This document shows positions 19,113 through 28,680 of a DNA stretch of 64,000 nt, in pieces. Position 1 is the stretch's first letter. The number at the start of each line of letters is the position of its first letter. Origin of the DNA: an uncultured Bacteroidales bacterium (GTDB lineage: Bacteria; Bacteroidota; Bacteroidia; Bacteroidales; Bacteroidaceae); NCBI GenBank assembly GCA_902798615.1, contig CADBXL010000010.1, positions 31,428-95,427 of the forward strand, written 5' to 3'. The position numbers and the translations under genes were made by a program. The notes beneath the pieces are model-generated. The model ran no database searches, was not told the origin of the DNA, and saw nothing but the letters and a program-made list of their open reading frames with translations.

Positions 19113-19496
19113 ACCTACCCTAGGTTAGGTAGGTAGGTTTGATAGTGTGCACATAACTTGCAGATATACAGATAGATATGTTATATGTCCTTCACATACC
19201 TACCTACCCAAGGTAGGTAAGTGTATATAATCTCGATATGAAAAATTACACAGTAATTGTTAAGTAAATATATATATATAATAATGATATAATTTTTATT
19301 CTACTTCTATATACTCACATACCTACCTTGGGTAGGTAGGTATGTATAGCTGAAAACAATGATGATATGGCTGGGTTTCGCTGTGTAAGGTGTGTAACGA
19401 GTTTATACTCAGCATATTGAGTGAAATAAATATTCTGCTCTCTCCGTGGGATACTGGCTTAAAATGATACCTACCTTACCTACCCTGAGGGTAGGT
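19113..19496. repeat. Four copies of a TACCTACC-N3-GGTAGGTA palindrome
   Basis: Copies lie at 19113-19134 (looser), 19201-19219 (CAA loop), 19320-19338 (TTG loop) and 19478-19496 (ACCTACCC-TGA-GGGTAGGT). They are spread over 384 bp of a gene-free stretch of about 830 bp (18853-19682). AT-rich sequence, including a TATATATATATA run near 19270, separates them. Repeated perfect dyads look like operator sites or a replication or recombination locus; no gene here explains them. Confidence 0.75.
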
Positions 19497-19646
19497 TGGG
19501 GTAGGGATGATGCTAACGAGGGGTTGTGGAATACTTGAAGGTATGGAAGGTGATGTGAAGAAAAGCAAAAATAACCAAAAGGGCTGATACTTCATGTAAG
19601 TACCAGCCCTGAATTTATCTAAAGATTTTTTACCGGACAGCAATAA
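19496..19646 (-). repeat. 150-bp dispersed 3' element with hairpin, copy 1
   Basis: Homologous to 47541-47694 from ATGATGCTAACGAGG (19507) to CCGGACAGCAATA (about 19646). It contains a hairpin with arms GGGCTG/CAGCCC and TACTT/AAGTA (19581-19609), whose loop is CATGT. Read on the minus strand it lies 37 nt after the stop of the TlpA paralog, and the hairpin is followed by TTTTGGTTATTTTT. It could be a terminator carried by a non-coding mobile repeat. Confidence 0.8.
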
Positions 19647-19682
19647 TTCTGAAGAAATTTGCAAGCAATACTTTTATATCGT

Positions 19683-22067
19683 CTATTTTTTACTAAGTTC
19701 TTCAATCTTCTTTCTGAAGCCCTGTGGGTCGCTTACGTGAGCATTAGGGATCTTCTCCATGTTGCCATGCTTGTCGTATAGTAAGTAGGTAGGTATTCCT
19801 TCGCTCTTGATGTATCTGCCGATGGCATAGAACTGGTCACGAGGCAGATTGTAGTGTACCTCATTCTTGCCCGTAAGGTTGAACTCGGAAATGTAGAATT
19901 TCCAAGGCTCTTCGTTCTTCTCGGTGGCTATGTAGAGATATACTATGTCAAAGTCTTTAACAACAGCCTTAAGGACTGGTGAATGATGTTGCAGGCTTAT
20001 CATACAACCTCCGCAACCTACGCCCCAGAGGTCAACATACACTATCTTACCCTTGTAAGGAGCTACGAGCTTATCCATGATAGCCTTGCCGTCTGTCAAG
20101 CCTTCAACATCTGATGCTGGATGAATAACGGCATTTGCACGCTTCACTTTTTCTGCCATCTCCTTCTTTGAAGCTTCCTGAAGCTCTGTCACGAGTGCCT
20201 TGAAGTTGTTGTTGTCTATCTTTGCGAGAAGGGCAAGACCTTCATCCTCGAGTGGCTTCTTCTCTCTTGTGAGTATAGTTGACAGTCCGCGTGCTTTGCT
20301 TAGGTTGCGTATGTTGTTGTCTGTATAGAGTGAGTCGGAGATTCTTTCTACTTTCTTGACGTCAGAAGGTGCCCATTGGTTTTCGGCAGCTTTCATATCT
20401 TCGCGTTCAGTAAACAGGATAATAGTGTCGTAAGGTCCATATTTCTCACTAATCTTTTCCATTGCAGCACGACGCTCCTCGCGAGTTGGGAGTTTGCCAA
20501 CCTCGTTCTCCTCCTTATTTCTGTCCTGCCACTTGGTGAGTAAGGCTCTATCCTCATCGCTTAGTTTGATGAGACCTTTCTTCTCGAATGAGAAATAGAG
20601 TTCAGGGGAGGTGCTGTATTTCTGGCGAATCAGCTGTGTTTCGTAAGCTTCCTTAAATCGGAGGTAGCTTGACAGGTGCTGTGTGAGAGATAGTGGTAGG
20701 GACGGGTTGATTTCCGCAGTCTTGTTGGCAGCCTCTACCACTTCAGAAGGCAGAGTATAGTTAGGGGCACCATACCATGACAGGATGATGTATTCGGCAG
20801 TCGCCTTATGGTTAAACTCTTTTATGAAGTCGCGATAACGTTTGCTGAGGGTAGGGTTCTTGGCTATTATGTCTGCCAATTTTTCGTTAGCGAGGTCAAG
20901 ATTCTTTATGCATTTATTCTTGAAGGCGATGATGGCATCGTTGTTCCGTCTATCCTGTGATGTGAACGTAAAAGGCACGTAGGCATTAAAGGCGTAAAGC
21001 TCGTTCATGAGTCGGGCATTCTCACCCATGAATAGAGAGGTGTTTCTGCTCCAATCCTGAACCATGAAATATGTCTTTCCTGGCTCAACCACGAGGCTTG
21101 AGGAACTTACGGTAAGGTTGTTTACCATTGGCTCCATCAGCACCTGACTTGTTCCATAGACAGGCACCTTTACGGTGAACACGCCAGTAGAATCAATCTG
21201 TATGTCGGTGTCCTGACGGCGGTCGGTTACTATATTTCGGGAAATGAACCTCAGAGTCGTTTTCTTGTCGGCTATTTCGCGTGGGAAATCTTTTATGATA
21301 CCTGTGATTGTTGCCTCGCCCTTCTTTAGCTCGGTGTTGAACGGAGTGTCATCGGCAGTAGGGTAGGTAGGAAGACTGCTATCAAACTTGCTCAGAGTGA
21401 GTTTCTTGCCATCGATAGCAAACTGGCGCGTACCGTTCTTTTCCTTTCCGATGGTGATGGTGAGTTTCTGCTGTCCGTTAGTGAGAATGACTTTTTTATC
21501 ACTCTTCTCTTCGTAGCTCCACACTTTACTGTCATATACGGCATTGTTGGCATAGAGACCGAGAATCCAGTCGCCTGTTTGGGCATTTTGCCAGTTAGAG
21601 TCAAAGAGGCTTTCCTTTACCTTTGGCTTAGACTTGGAATCGGTTATATTCCATACGAGAAATCCGTTAGGGTCATAGCTCTCTATAAACTGTATGCGAT
21701 TAGTGGTTTCTGGAAGTGGCTCGAAATGCAGGGAATAAACCCCATATCCGCTTGTAGGGATGGAAATCCACTTGCCAATATTGCATGCTTCCTCTCCACT
21801 ACGTGTGGGCTCTCCACTCTTTAGGGCATATTTCTTGCCGTCCTGATCCTTGAGTACGGTGTAATCGGGGAAACATATCATTGACCCTGACATGTTGTCA
21901 ACACGCATGTGCACGATGGTTTCCTCTTGTTTAAACTCGATTTCCTCTACTGTAAGATACAACATATAGTTGTTCTGACAGTACTGTGAAGGATTTTTCC
22001 ACACTTTTTGTGCCCAACTGCAAGTAGCGATGAGCAACAGCACTAACGAAATAATATTTTTTTTCAT
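19683..22067 (-). CDS. Large secreted TlpA-like protein (paralog 3, CGGC motif)
   Basis: The 794-residue protein has the same build as those at 1518 and 3968. The signal peptide core (LLIATCSWAQKVW) is shared, as are ANNAVYDSKVWSYEEKSD and the thioredoxin-fold C-terminus from ASDVEGLTDGKAIMDKL. The active site reads LWGVGCGGCM (Cys685, Cys688). The usual Trp before the first Cys is replaced by Gly, and the dipeptide is Gly-Gly. That should shift its redox potential compared with CXPC paralogs, which is inference. The conserved Pro is in EGIPTYLLY. It is the last gene of the minus-strand BlaI/M56/TlpA series. Confidence 0.85.
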   Translation of the reverse strand: MKKNIISLVLLLIATCSWAQKVWKNPSQYCQNNYMLYLTVEEIEFKQEETIVHMRVDNMSGSMICFPDYTVLKDQDGKKYALKSGEPTRSGEEACNIGKWISIPTSGYGVYSLHFEPLPETTNRIQFIESYDPNGFLVWNITDSKSKPKVKESLFDSNWQNAQTGDWILGLYANNAVYDSKVWSYEEKSDKKVILTNGQQKLTITIGKEKNGTRQFAIDGKKLTLSKFDSSLPTYPTADDTPFNTELKKGEATITGIIKDFPREIADKKTTLRFISRNIVTDRRQDTDIQIDSTGVFTVKVPVYGTSQVLMEPMVNNLTVSSSSLVVEPGKTYFMVQDWSRNTSLFMGENARLMNELYAFNAYVPFTFTSQDRRNNDAIIAFKNKCIKNLDLANEKLADIIAKNPTLSKRYRDFIKEFNHKATAEYIILSWYGAPNYTLPSEVVEAANKTAEINPSLPLSLTQHLSSYLRFKEAYETQLIRQKYSTSPELYFSFEKKGLIKLSDEDRALLTKWQDRNKEENEVGKLPTREERRAAMEKISEKYGPYDTIILFTEREDMKAAENQWAPSDVKKVERISDSLYTDNNIRNLSKARGLSTILTREKKPLEDEGLALLAKIDNNNFKALVTELQEASKKEMAEKVKRANAVIHPASDVEGLTDGKAIMDKLVAPYKGKIVYVDLWGVGCGGCMISLQHHSPVLKAVVKDFDIVYLYIATEKNEEPWKFYISEFNLTGKNEVHYNLPRDQFYAIGRYIKSEGIPTYLLYDKHGNMEKIPNAHVSDPQGFRKKIEELSKK

Positions 22068-22259
22068 AAATTTGTTTGGGTTTTATGTATTTTTTTACCG
22101 TTTTAATCAACTGTCTATACTTATAAAGACGTAATACTCGAAAAATAGATTTAAATATTCCGCATTATCTTTGGAATTTGGTATCCGTCTTTGTCTATAT
22201 AGGAATACACACGAAATCAGATTTCGTTCATAAAATTTTTTATTTTCATTATTTTATCA

Positions 22260-23369
22260 TCACTTTGTGACATGTTTTGAGAGATATTCCACACGCTCCT
22301 CTACGCTCTTAATCAATTCCTTGTTCTGTGGAGTATCTTCAAGATGATGCGAGATGTCGAGGAACTTCTTGGAGTATTTTATTTCCCTCTTCTCGTCTTT
22401 CATGCCTTTACACATCTGTGCTATGTTGTAATAGACGAGAGGATTATCTGATTTGTATTTCGTACATTCTAGAAACGCCTTTGCGGCTTTCTCGTATATC
22501 TTTTGTTTGTAGTAAGCCTCGCCAATACTGTTGTATAACGAGTAGTACAAATCGTTTTTGGGCGTTATAGTTTCTATTACCTCATATAGGCAACCAATGC
22601 CTTCCCCATATTCTCCACAGGCAATATAGGCATTGCCAAGGTGAAGTAAAGAGGCATATTCCCCTTCCTTTCTCTTTTCAACTGCCTTCCTGAGATATGG
22701 TCGTGCATTCCATGCGCTATCGAGTTTTAGAAGCGAATATCCGATAATCAAAGCAGACTCATAGTTGTCAAAACCATTAGCCTCAAGTTTCTTGTAGGTT
22801 TCAAGAGCCTCCTTTGAATTGCCGAGAAGATGTGCGGCATAACCATATTGTCTCATTACTCCGAGATTCGTAGAATCCCTTTGCATATAGTCTCCACAGA
22901 TAGCCAAAGCCTTGTCGGGATGCTCCGTATCGTTAAAGTATGAAGCCATTGAAACAACAATCTCGCTGTCGTAAGGGTTGGTCTTTAGTATCTTGTTCCC
23001 GATCATTGTTATAAAATCGTCCCACTCTATGCTTCTGCTGGCAAAAAATAGCGACCGCATATCGTTGTATGTCATGCTGTCTGGTTGTGACGAATAGACA
23101 CGGACAAGCGTTTTAAACCAAGCCTTGTTGTTTCCTGTTCGATGATATATCTCTGCCATATTTCTAACAACGGGAAGGTTATTGTTCACGAATGTCGTGT
23201 CTAATTGCTTGTAATACTGCAAGGCATGAAAATAGTCGAATGTCTGCACGCAACTATCTCCTTTTGCGGCCAACGCTCTTTGTTGGACTTCAAGATCCTT
23301 GTCCTCTGCCTTTGTTGTGATAGGGTAGAGGAGCATAAGGAATAAAGATGTAAAAATCAGTTTATACAT
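22260..23369 (-). CDS. Exported tetratricopeptide-repeat protein
   Basis: The 369-residue protein has a signal peptide (MYKLIFTSLFLMLLYPITTKA). It is otherwise made of helical TPR-like pairs, for example DYFHALQYYKQLDTTF, YNDTEHPDKALAICGDYM, GNSKEALETYKKLEANG, GNAYIACGEYGEGIGCLYEV and GEAYYKQKIYEKAAKAFLECTKY. TPRs are scaffolds for protein contacts, so a periplasmic partner among the adjacent thioredoxin-fold proteins is possible. A strong hairpin stands 16 nt before its ATG. No enzymatic motif is present. Confidence 0.88.
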   Translation of the reverse strand: MYKLIFTSLFLMLLYPITTKAEDKDLEVQQRALAAKGDSCVQTFDYFHALQYYKQLDTTFVNNNLPVVRNMAEIYHRTGNNKAWFKTLVRVYSSQPDSMTYNDMRSLFFASRSIEWDDFITMIGNKILKTNPYDSEIVVSMASYFNDTEHPDKALAICGDYMQRDSTNLGVMRQYGYAAHLLGNSKEALETYKKLEANGFDNYESALIIGYSLLKLDSAWNARPYLRKAVEKRKEGEYASLLHLGNAYIACGEYGEGIGCLYEVIETITPKNDLYYSLYNSIGEAYYKQKIYEKAAKAFLECTKYKSDNPLVYYNIAQMCKGMKDEKREIKYSKKFLDISHHLEDTPQNKELIKSVEERVEYLSKHVTK

Positions 23370-23385
23370 AGGCTTTTAAGATTTG

Positions 23386-23414
23386 TACACACCTGTCATC
23401 CCGACAGGTGTGTA
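23386..23414. promoter_or_regulatory. 12-bp perfect hairpin ahead of the TPR gene
   Basis: TACACACCTGTC (23386-23397) and GACAGGTGTGTA (23403-23414) are perfect inverted repeats with a 5-nt loop. The hairpin lies 16 nt upstream of the TPR start on the minus strand. No T-run follows, so a role in translation or mRNA stability is as likely as termination. Confidence 0.65.
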
Positions 23415-23498
23415 TGATTATTGGTAATAGTAAGAGTATTAATTTATTTTATTTTCGCTTATAGTTATCGAATAAATGAATCTGAAGCGTTTTTTCTT

Positions 23499-23656
23499 CC
23501 GTTGTATATCCATCGTTCGTCCATATCAAGTCCATCGATTCTCCATCGATTCTCCATCGATTCTCCATCGATTCTCCATCGAAACGATGGACTTGCGATG
23601 GAGTAGCGATGGAGTAACGATGGAGTATCTACGGAGGAAGAGCGGACTTAGAACGG
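23499..23656. repeat. 11-bp phased palindromic array C (longest, most regular)
   Basis: CC falls at 23499, 23510, 23521, 23532, 23543, 23554, 23565 and 23576, then GG at 23589, 23600, 23611, 23622, 23633, 23644 and 23655. Every step within each arm is exactly 11 bp. Left units are mostly TCCATCGATTC and right units CGATGGAGTAN, drifting outward to AGCGGACTTAG. The centre is CC-ATCGAAACGAT-GG. It lies between the propeller gene's stop and the TPR gene's hairpin. Confidence 0.93.
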
Positions 23657-23677
23657 TTTTGTTTCCGAAGGAGACCT

Positions 23678-25234
23678 TTATTTCTTTCCAGAGATAATAT
23701 CATTTATCTCGTCAATCCTCCCTTCATTGAAGCCTACTAACTTCTTTATAATCTTGCCTTCTGGATTAATGATAAAGAAAGTCGGAGTACCATGGACATC
23801 GTATTTCTTTTTTATGTCAATAGCAAGATTATGATCGTTCCACTCATGCCAACTCACTTCTCCCAATGGTTTCTTTTTCCATTCCGATACCTTATCCTCG
23901 GAAATAGTTATCATCTCAACCTTGTCTTTGTTTTGCTTGTAGAACTTCTCAAAATGAGGTCTTGCCGCATGACAAGGACCGCAGCCATATTGGCTGAATT
24001 CAAGAATAGTGTATTTACCCTTGCCTAAAAACTCATTGAGATGATGCGGTTTGTCATCATAGTCATATAGCTCAAAATCAGCCATCCTGTCACCTTCTTT
24101 CAGAAAATCCTTCTTACCGTATTTTTTCAGAGTCTTTTTCAAGTTTGCCTTGCAGATTTCCTCTATCTCGACAGAATCAATCATTGGATTATCTTTGAGA
24201 TTGCTAATGTCGTAAGAGAAAATTGCCGGCTTAATGATTTCATCTGTTTGTGCAAAAAGATATAGCGTATTGCCATCGCCAGATAGCATGATTCTCTGAG
24301 CATAATTGTCAAGATGAATGACTTCCTGCTTTACACCATCCCAGTCATATACCTCCACGGTATTGCCTGATATATATAAGTGAGGCTCTTGGGTATCGCT
24401 TTCCTTTAATTTTTCTCCTTTATTATTTGAGTCCAATGTAAGCATATAAATCCTATCGCTATTCGCACAACAGGACAATCGCTCAATTGTAAATTTTCCA
24501 GGGGTATAGCTATATGAATATAACGTGTCCAAAACATTCACGTGTGTGCCTTCTATGCTGAATATGAAAGCATCTTTTGCAGAACCGTTTTTATACAAAA
24601 AACGTCCCTTACCATTTTCCAATATAGAACTATTCAAACAATAGCAATACCATATATCCATATCTGACAATACAGAATTCTCTGGCCAATAGTCCAGATG
24701 CTTGACACTTTGATTTTTGAAGTCTATAATCGAGAACAAATGCTTAATATCATCTCTAACCAATCCAGAGACGAGAATGGTTGTGTCAGACATAGCCGCA
24801 TAACTACTTGATAAATAGATAATGTCTGGCACCTGTTTTAAATCGTATTTTTCCCACTTTGTCCGATTCCTAATATCTGCATCAGGAACTTTTGTCAGAG
24901 ATAATAAATTGCCCGACTCTTTTTCTCTCGATGCATGATTTAGTATAAGTAATTCTCCACTGTTACCTTGTGAAAAGAAAAGACCGTCAGCCTCTTCCAT
25001 ATTTAGTTTTTCTGGATTTTGCCATTCATCTTTGGCTATTTTCCCTATATAGTGATTCATATCGGGCGAACGCGCAACCATGACATCTCCAGACATATAT
25101 TCAGGCCATAGGTCCCCATTCGCGGAATCATACTTTACTTCCTGTCCTCTCAGGAAGTACTCATTCCCTACGTTTTGTTCTGAGCATGCACAGAACAAGA
25201 CAGGCATTAATAATCCCAGCCAAGTTTTTTTCAT
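23678..25234 (-). CDS. Propeller-like/thioredoxin lipoprotein 1 (CGPC)
   Basis: The 518-residue lipoprotein (lipobox VLFCACSEQN) has an N-terminal region (about 25-360) of repeated short beta motifs resembling TolB-like six-bladed propellers (weak assignment). A C-terminal TlpA/thioredoxin domain has the motif FSQYGCGPCHAARP, with Cys418 and Cys421, and the cis-Pro segment VHGTPTFFII. The conserved junction AdFELYDYDDKPHHLNEFLGK is shared by the next two genes. The motif keeps classic CGPC but lacks the preceding Trp. It is probably anchored facing the periplasm or surface, with an unknown substrate. Confidence 0.85.
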   Translation of the reverse strand: MKKTWLGLLMPVLFCACSEQNVGNEYFLRGQEVKYDSANGDLWPEYMSGDVMVARSPDMNHYIGKIAKDEWQNPEKLNMEEADGLFFSQGNSGELLILNHASREKESGNLLSLTKVPDADIRNRTKWEKYDLKQVPDIIYLSSSYAAMSDTTILVSGLVRDDIKHLFSIIDFKNQSVKHLDYWPENSVLSDMDIWYCYCLNSSILENGKGRFLYKNGSAKDAFIFSIEGTHVNVLDTLYSYSYTPGKFTIERLSCCANSDRIYMLTLDSNNKGEKLKESDTQEPHLYISGNTVEVYDWDGVKQEVIHLDNYAQRIMLSGDGNTLYLFAQTDEIIKPAIFSYDISNLKDNPMIDSVEIEEICKANLKKTLKKYGKKDFLKEGDRMADFELYDYDDKPHHLNEFLGKGKYTILEFSQYGCGPCHAARPHFEKFYKQNKDKVEMITISEDKVSEWKKKPLGEVSWHEWNDHNLAIDIKKKYDVHGTPTFFIINPEGKIIKKLVGFNEGRIDEINDIISGKK

Positions 25235-25320
25235 AATAGTTTTGTTTGTTTAGTTATTATTTGGGGCTTACTCTTGCATTTGAAAGCATTTATAAGCTCC
25301 AATTATATTATATATGTATC

Positions 25321-26871
25321 TTATTTCTTACCGAAGACAATATCCTTCATCTCGTCAATTCTCGCTTCATTGAAGCCTACTAACTTCTTTACAATCTTGC
25401 CTTCTGAATTTATGATGAAGAATGTAGGAATAGCCTGAACATCGTATTTCTTCCTTATGTCAACGGCGAGATTATGATCATTCCATTCATGCCAACTTAC
25501 TTCTCCGTCTGGTTTCTTCTTCCATTCAGAAAGCTTGTCTTCGGAAATAGTTATCATCTCAAACTTGTCCTTATATTGCTTATAGAACTTTTCAAGATGT
25601 GGTTTAGCCATCTTACACGCACCACAGCCTATTCCGCTGAATTCAAGAACGGTATATTTTCCCTTACCAAGGAACTCGTTGAGATGATGTGGCCTATCAT
25701 TATAGTCATACAACTCGAAATCTACCATCATATCACCTTCTTTCAAGAAATCTTTCTTGCCGTATTTTTTCAGAGTCTTTTCAATGTTCGCCTTGCAAAT
25801 CTTCTCAATCTCGACAGAATCAATCATTGGATTTTCCTCAAGATTGCTAATGTCATAAGAGTAAATAGCAGGCTTTACTATATCTTCTGTCATTCCAGGA
25901 AGAAGGAATAGCGTATTGCCATTACCAGATATCATGATTTCCTTATAATAATTGTCAAGATGAATAACCTGCTGCTTTACACCATCCCAGTCAAAAACTT
26001 CTACGGTGTTGCCAAATATTTCCAAAATAGTACTTTCTTTCCCTTTGGTATTGTAATCTCTTACAAGCATATATATTCTATCGCCATTAGCGCAACATGA
26101 TAAACATTCTGTTGGTTGAGTTGGAGTAAGTGTATCTGTGTACAAATCGCACAGTTTGTTCACTTTATTTCCATCTACCTTAAAGATGAAAGCAAGTTTT
26201 GCCCAAGGATTCTGATACAACACTTTGCCTTTTCCATTTCCTAATAACGTACAATTTGGTACATAGTGCCTAAATTTAGTTGTGTCATTTGGATCTCCAC
26301 CTTCAGGCCAATAGTCCAATGGGGTGAACTTTTGATTTTTAAAGTCAATAATAGAGAACATATGCTTAATATCTTCCTTTACCTGTCCTCCTATGAGAAA
26401 GGTAGTGTCTGATAAAGCAACATATCTGATACTTATAGGCATAATCCCTAACACCTTCTTCAAATCGTATGTCTCCCATTTTGTCTGATCCACGATAGTG
26501 GCAATGTTGTCTGCATTCGGGATTTTAATTAGAGACTCGAAACAATTCGTATCAAAATTTCCGCACCTAGGCTGATTAAACATTACTACTTCCCCATTAT
26601 ATCCTTGTGAGAAATTCAAGTATTGCAACTCATCGCCTGATATTCTCTCGGCTTTTTGCCATTCTTTTTTTGTCAGTTTCCCGACATGAAAACTGAGATC
26701 ATCAGCAATAGCAAACATGTTTTGTCCTGACATATAAACCGGCCATAGATTCTCATTTCCAGAGGCAAACTTTACTTCCTGTCCTCGCAAGAAGTATTCA
26801 CCATCTACATTTTGCTCTGAGCAAGCGCAGAATAAGACTGATAATAAAATCCAAAACAAATTTTTCTTCAT
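25321..26871 (-). CDS. Propeller-like/thioredoxin lipoprotein 2 (CGAC)
   Basis: The 516-residue paralog of both neighbours has the lipobox VLFCACSEQNVDGEYFLRGQ. The same beta-rich N-terminal region includes ECLSCCANGDRIYML and the thioredoxin domain has FSGIGCGACKMAKP (Cys416, Cys419). The active-site dipeptide is Gly-Ala in place of Gly-Pro. The conserved Pro lies in VQAIPTFFII. Spacing to the upstream gene is 39 bp and to the downstream gene 86 bp, which suits a shared transcript. It arose by tandem duplication. Confidence 0.85.
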   Translation of the reverse strand: MKKNLFWILLSVLFCACSEQNVDGEYFLRGQEVKFASGNENLWPVYMSGQNMFAIADDLSFHVGKLTKKEWQKAERISGDELQYLNFSQGYNGEVVMFNQPRCGNFDTNCFESLIKIPNADNIATIVDQTKWETYDLKKVLGIMPISIRYVALSDTTFLIGGQVKEDIKHMFSIIDFKNQKFTPLDYWPEGGDPNDTTKFRHYVPNCTLLGNGKGKVLYQNPWAKLAFIFKVDGNKVNKLCDLYTDTLTPTQPTECLSCCANGDRIYMLVRDYNTKGKESTILEIFGNTVEVFDWDGVKQQVIHLDNYYKEIMISGNGNTLFLLPGMTEDIVKPAIYSYDISNLEENPMIDSVEIEKICKANIEKTLKKYGKKDFLKEGDMMVDFELYDYNDRPHHLNEFLGKGKYTVLEFSGIGCGACKMAKPHLEKFYKQYKDKFEMITISEDKLSEWKKKPDGEVSWHEWNDHNLAVDIRKKYDVQAIPTFFIINSEGKIVKKLVGFNEARIDEMKDIVFGKK

Positions 26872-26910
26872 TGTATTTGTCAGTTAATTGTGAAAGTTAA
26901 ATTAAGAGTA

Positions 26911-28470
26911 TTATTTCTTTTTAGAGATAATTTCCTTCATCTCGTCAAATACCTGTTCTGCAAAACCAACATATTTCTTCACTATCTTGCCTTCTGAATT
27001 TATGACGAAGAATGTCGGATTACCTAAAACATCGTATTTCTTTCTTATCTCTCTTGCGAGATTATGGTCGTTCCATTCATGCCAGCTTACCTCTCCATTA
27101 GGTTTCTCTTTCCACTCCGACAATTTATCATTAGAAACGGTTATCATCTCAATTTTGTCCTTATTCTGTTTGTATAATTTATCAAGATATGGTTTTGACT
27201 TCTGACACCACCCACAATGCAAATCGCTAAACACAAGAATAGTGTATTTATCCTTGCCAACGAATTCATTAAGATGATGAGGCTTGTCATTATAGTCATA
27301 CAACTCGAAATCTGCCATCATGTCACCTTCTTTCAAAACATCTTTCTTGCCGTATTTTTCCTTAGTCTTTTCAAAATTTGCCTTGCAAATATTCTTTATC
27401 TCTATAGAATCAATCATCGGATTATCCTTAAGATTGCTAATGTCATAAGAATAAAGAGCAGGCTTTATTATATCCCCGGTCATTCCCGGATGAAGGAATA
27501 GTGTATTTCCATCACCTGATAACATGATTTCCCGATAGTAATTGTCAAGATGAATAACCTGATGTTTTATTCCGTCCCAGTCATACACCTCAACGGTATT
27601 TCCGTATCTGAACCTGTCATCCTCATTACATTTCTCTCCTTTAATGTTGGTGTCTCTTATAAGCATATATATCCTATCGCTATTCGCACAACAGCCCAAA
27701 CATTCTGTAGGGCGAGTTGGAACAAATGTATATGAATACAAATTCTTCAGTATGTTTACTTTTGTTCCTTCTATATTAAAAATGAAAGAAAACTTTGCAC
27801 ATCTGTTATAATACAACATTCTGCCTTTCCCATTTCCCAGGATTTTACCTGTCAAATAGAGCATGCAGATGTCTTCATCACTTAAATCCTTGCCTTCCGG
27901 ACAATAGTCTAAAGGTGTAAGTTTTTGATTCTTTATATCAATAATAGAGTACACGCGCTTAAGGTCGTCTTTAAACATTCCTAACACGAGAATGGTTGTG
28001 TCGGATAGGGTCACAAAACTTCCGCCACCAAATCCTAATACCTTCTTCAAATCGTATGTATCCCATTTTGTCCGATCCATAATATCGGCAATGTTGTCTG
28101 CATTCTGGATTTTTATAAAGGATTTGAAGCAATTTGTGTCAAACGATCCGACCATAGGCGTATTCAACACGAATAGTTCCCCATTATTACCCTCTGAGAA
28201 AAACAAACCCTCCAGGTCATTGTTTACTCCTGCTCCTGATATTCTTTCGGCTTTCTGCCACTCTTTTTCGGTTATTTCCCCAGCATGAATACTATTATCA
28301 TCCGACCATGCAAACATAGTTTGTCCATACAGGAATTGAGGCCATAGGTTCTCATTCGCAGAGTCAAACTTTACTTCCTGTCCTCTCAGGAAGAACTCGC
28401 CATCTACATTCTGCTCTGAGCATGCGCAGAACAGTATTGATGTTAAAAGAATAAACAAATTTTTCTTCAT
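26911..28470 (-). CDS. Propeller-like/thioredoxin lipoprotein 3 (CGWC)
   Basis: The 519-residue third paralog has the lipobox ILFCACSEQNVDGEFFLRGQ. Its thioredoxin motif is FSDLHCGWCQKSKP (Cys419, Cys422), with a bulky Trp between Gly and the second Cys. The cis-Pro segment is VLGNPTFFVI. The N-terminal beta repeats and the Cys-Cys pair in CLGCCANSDRIYML match the other two. The three copies thus retain the scaffold but differ at the redox dipeptide (GP, GA, GW). A perfect 12-bp hairpin and a dispersed repeat lie upstream. Confidence 0.85.
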   Translation of the reverse strand: MKKNLFILLTSILFCACSEQNVDGEFFLRGQEVKFDSANENLWPQFLYGQTMFAWSDDNSIHAGEITEKEWQKAERISGAGVNNDLEGLFFSEGNNGELFVLNTPMVGSFDTNCFKSFIKIQNADNIADIMDRTKWDTYDLKKVLGFGGGSFVTLSDTTILVLGMFKDDLKRVYSIIDIKNQKLTPLDYCPEGKDLSDEDICMLYLTGKILGNGKGRMLYYNRCAKFSFIFNIEGTKVNILKNLYSYTFVPTRPTECLGCCANSDRIYMLIRDTNIKGEKCNEDDRFRYGNTVEVYDWDGIKHQVIHLDNYYREIMLSGDGNTLFLHPGMTGDIIKPALYSYDISNLKDNPMIDSIEIKNICKANFEKTKEKYGKKDVLKEGDMMADFELYDYNDKPHHLNEFVGKDKYTILVFSDLHCGWCQKSKPYLDKLYKQNKDKIEMITVSNDKLSEWKEKPNGEVSWHEWNDHNLAREIRKKYDVLGNPTFFVINSEGKIVKKYVGFAEQVFDEMKEIISKKK

Positions 28471-28505
28471 ATCTGTTTTGGTTTAGTTATTGGTTTCCTT
28501 TAATT

Positions 28506-28542
28506 TAGAAACTCATAAAATTAAGAATTCTATGAGTTTCTA
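28506..28542. repeat. Perfect 12-bp hairpin upstream of propeller paralog 3
   Basis: TAGAAACTCATA (28506-28517) pairs perfectly with TATGAGTTTCTA (28531-28542), with a 13-nt loop. It sits 36 bp upstream of the propeller paralog 3 start on the minus strand and 130 bp after the DUF4369-TlpA stop. It may separate two transcripts or mark a processed mRNA end. Confidence 0.6.
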
Positions 28543-28572
28543 TTGTAGTCAGAAGGTGATAACTATTTATTT

Positions 28573-28680
28573 AACGTGAGTTCGACGAATTCTATATGGC
28601 AAACTGCAAGCTGTTTTTAACTGACAATAATTTTTCGCCAAGTTCATCAAACTGAAGCAAGTCATCGAACTGACGTTATT
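28573..28680. repeat. 107-bp element with TAACGTGAGTTCGA inverted ends
   Basis: The left end TTAACGTGAGTTCGACGA and right end TCATCGAACTGACGTTA are inverted with one mismatch over the core. Related ends occur at 18832-18878, and a solo palindrome at 33634-33662. The size, ends and intergenic site resemble a miniature inverted-repeat element. The right end touches the stop of the DUF4369-TlpA gene. Confidence 0.65.
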
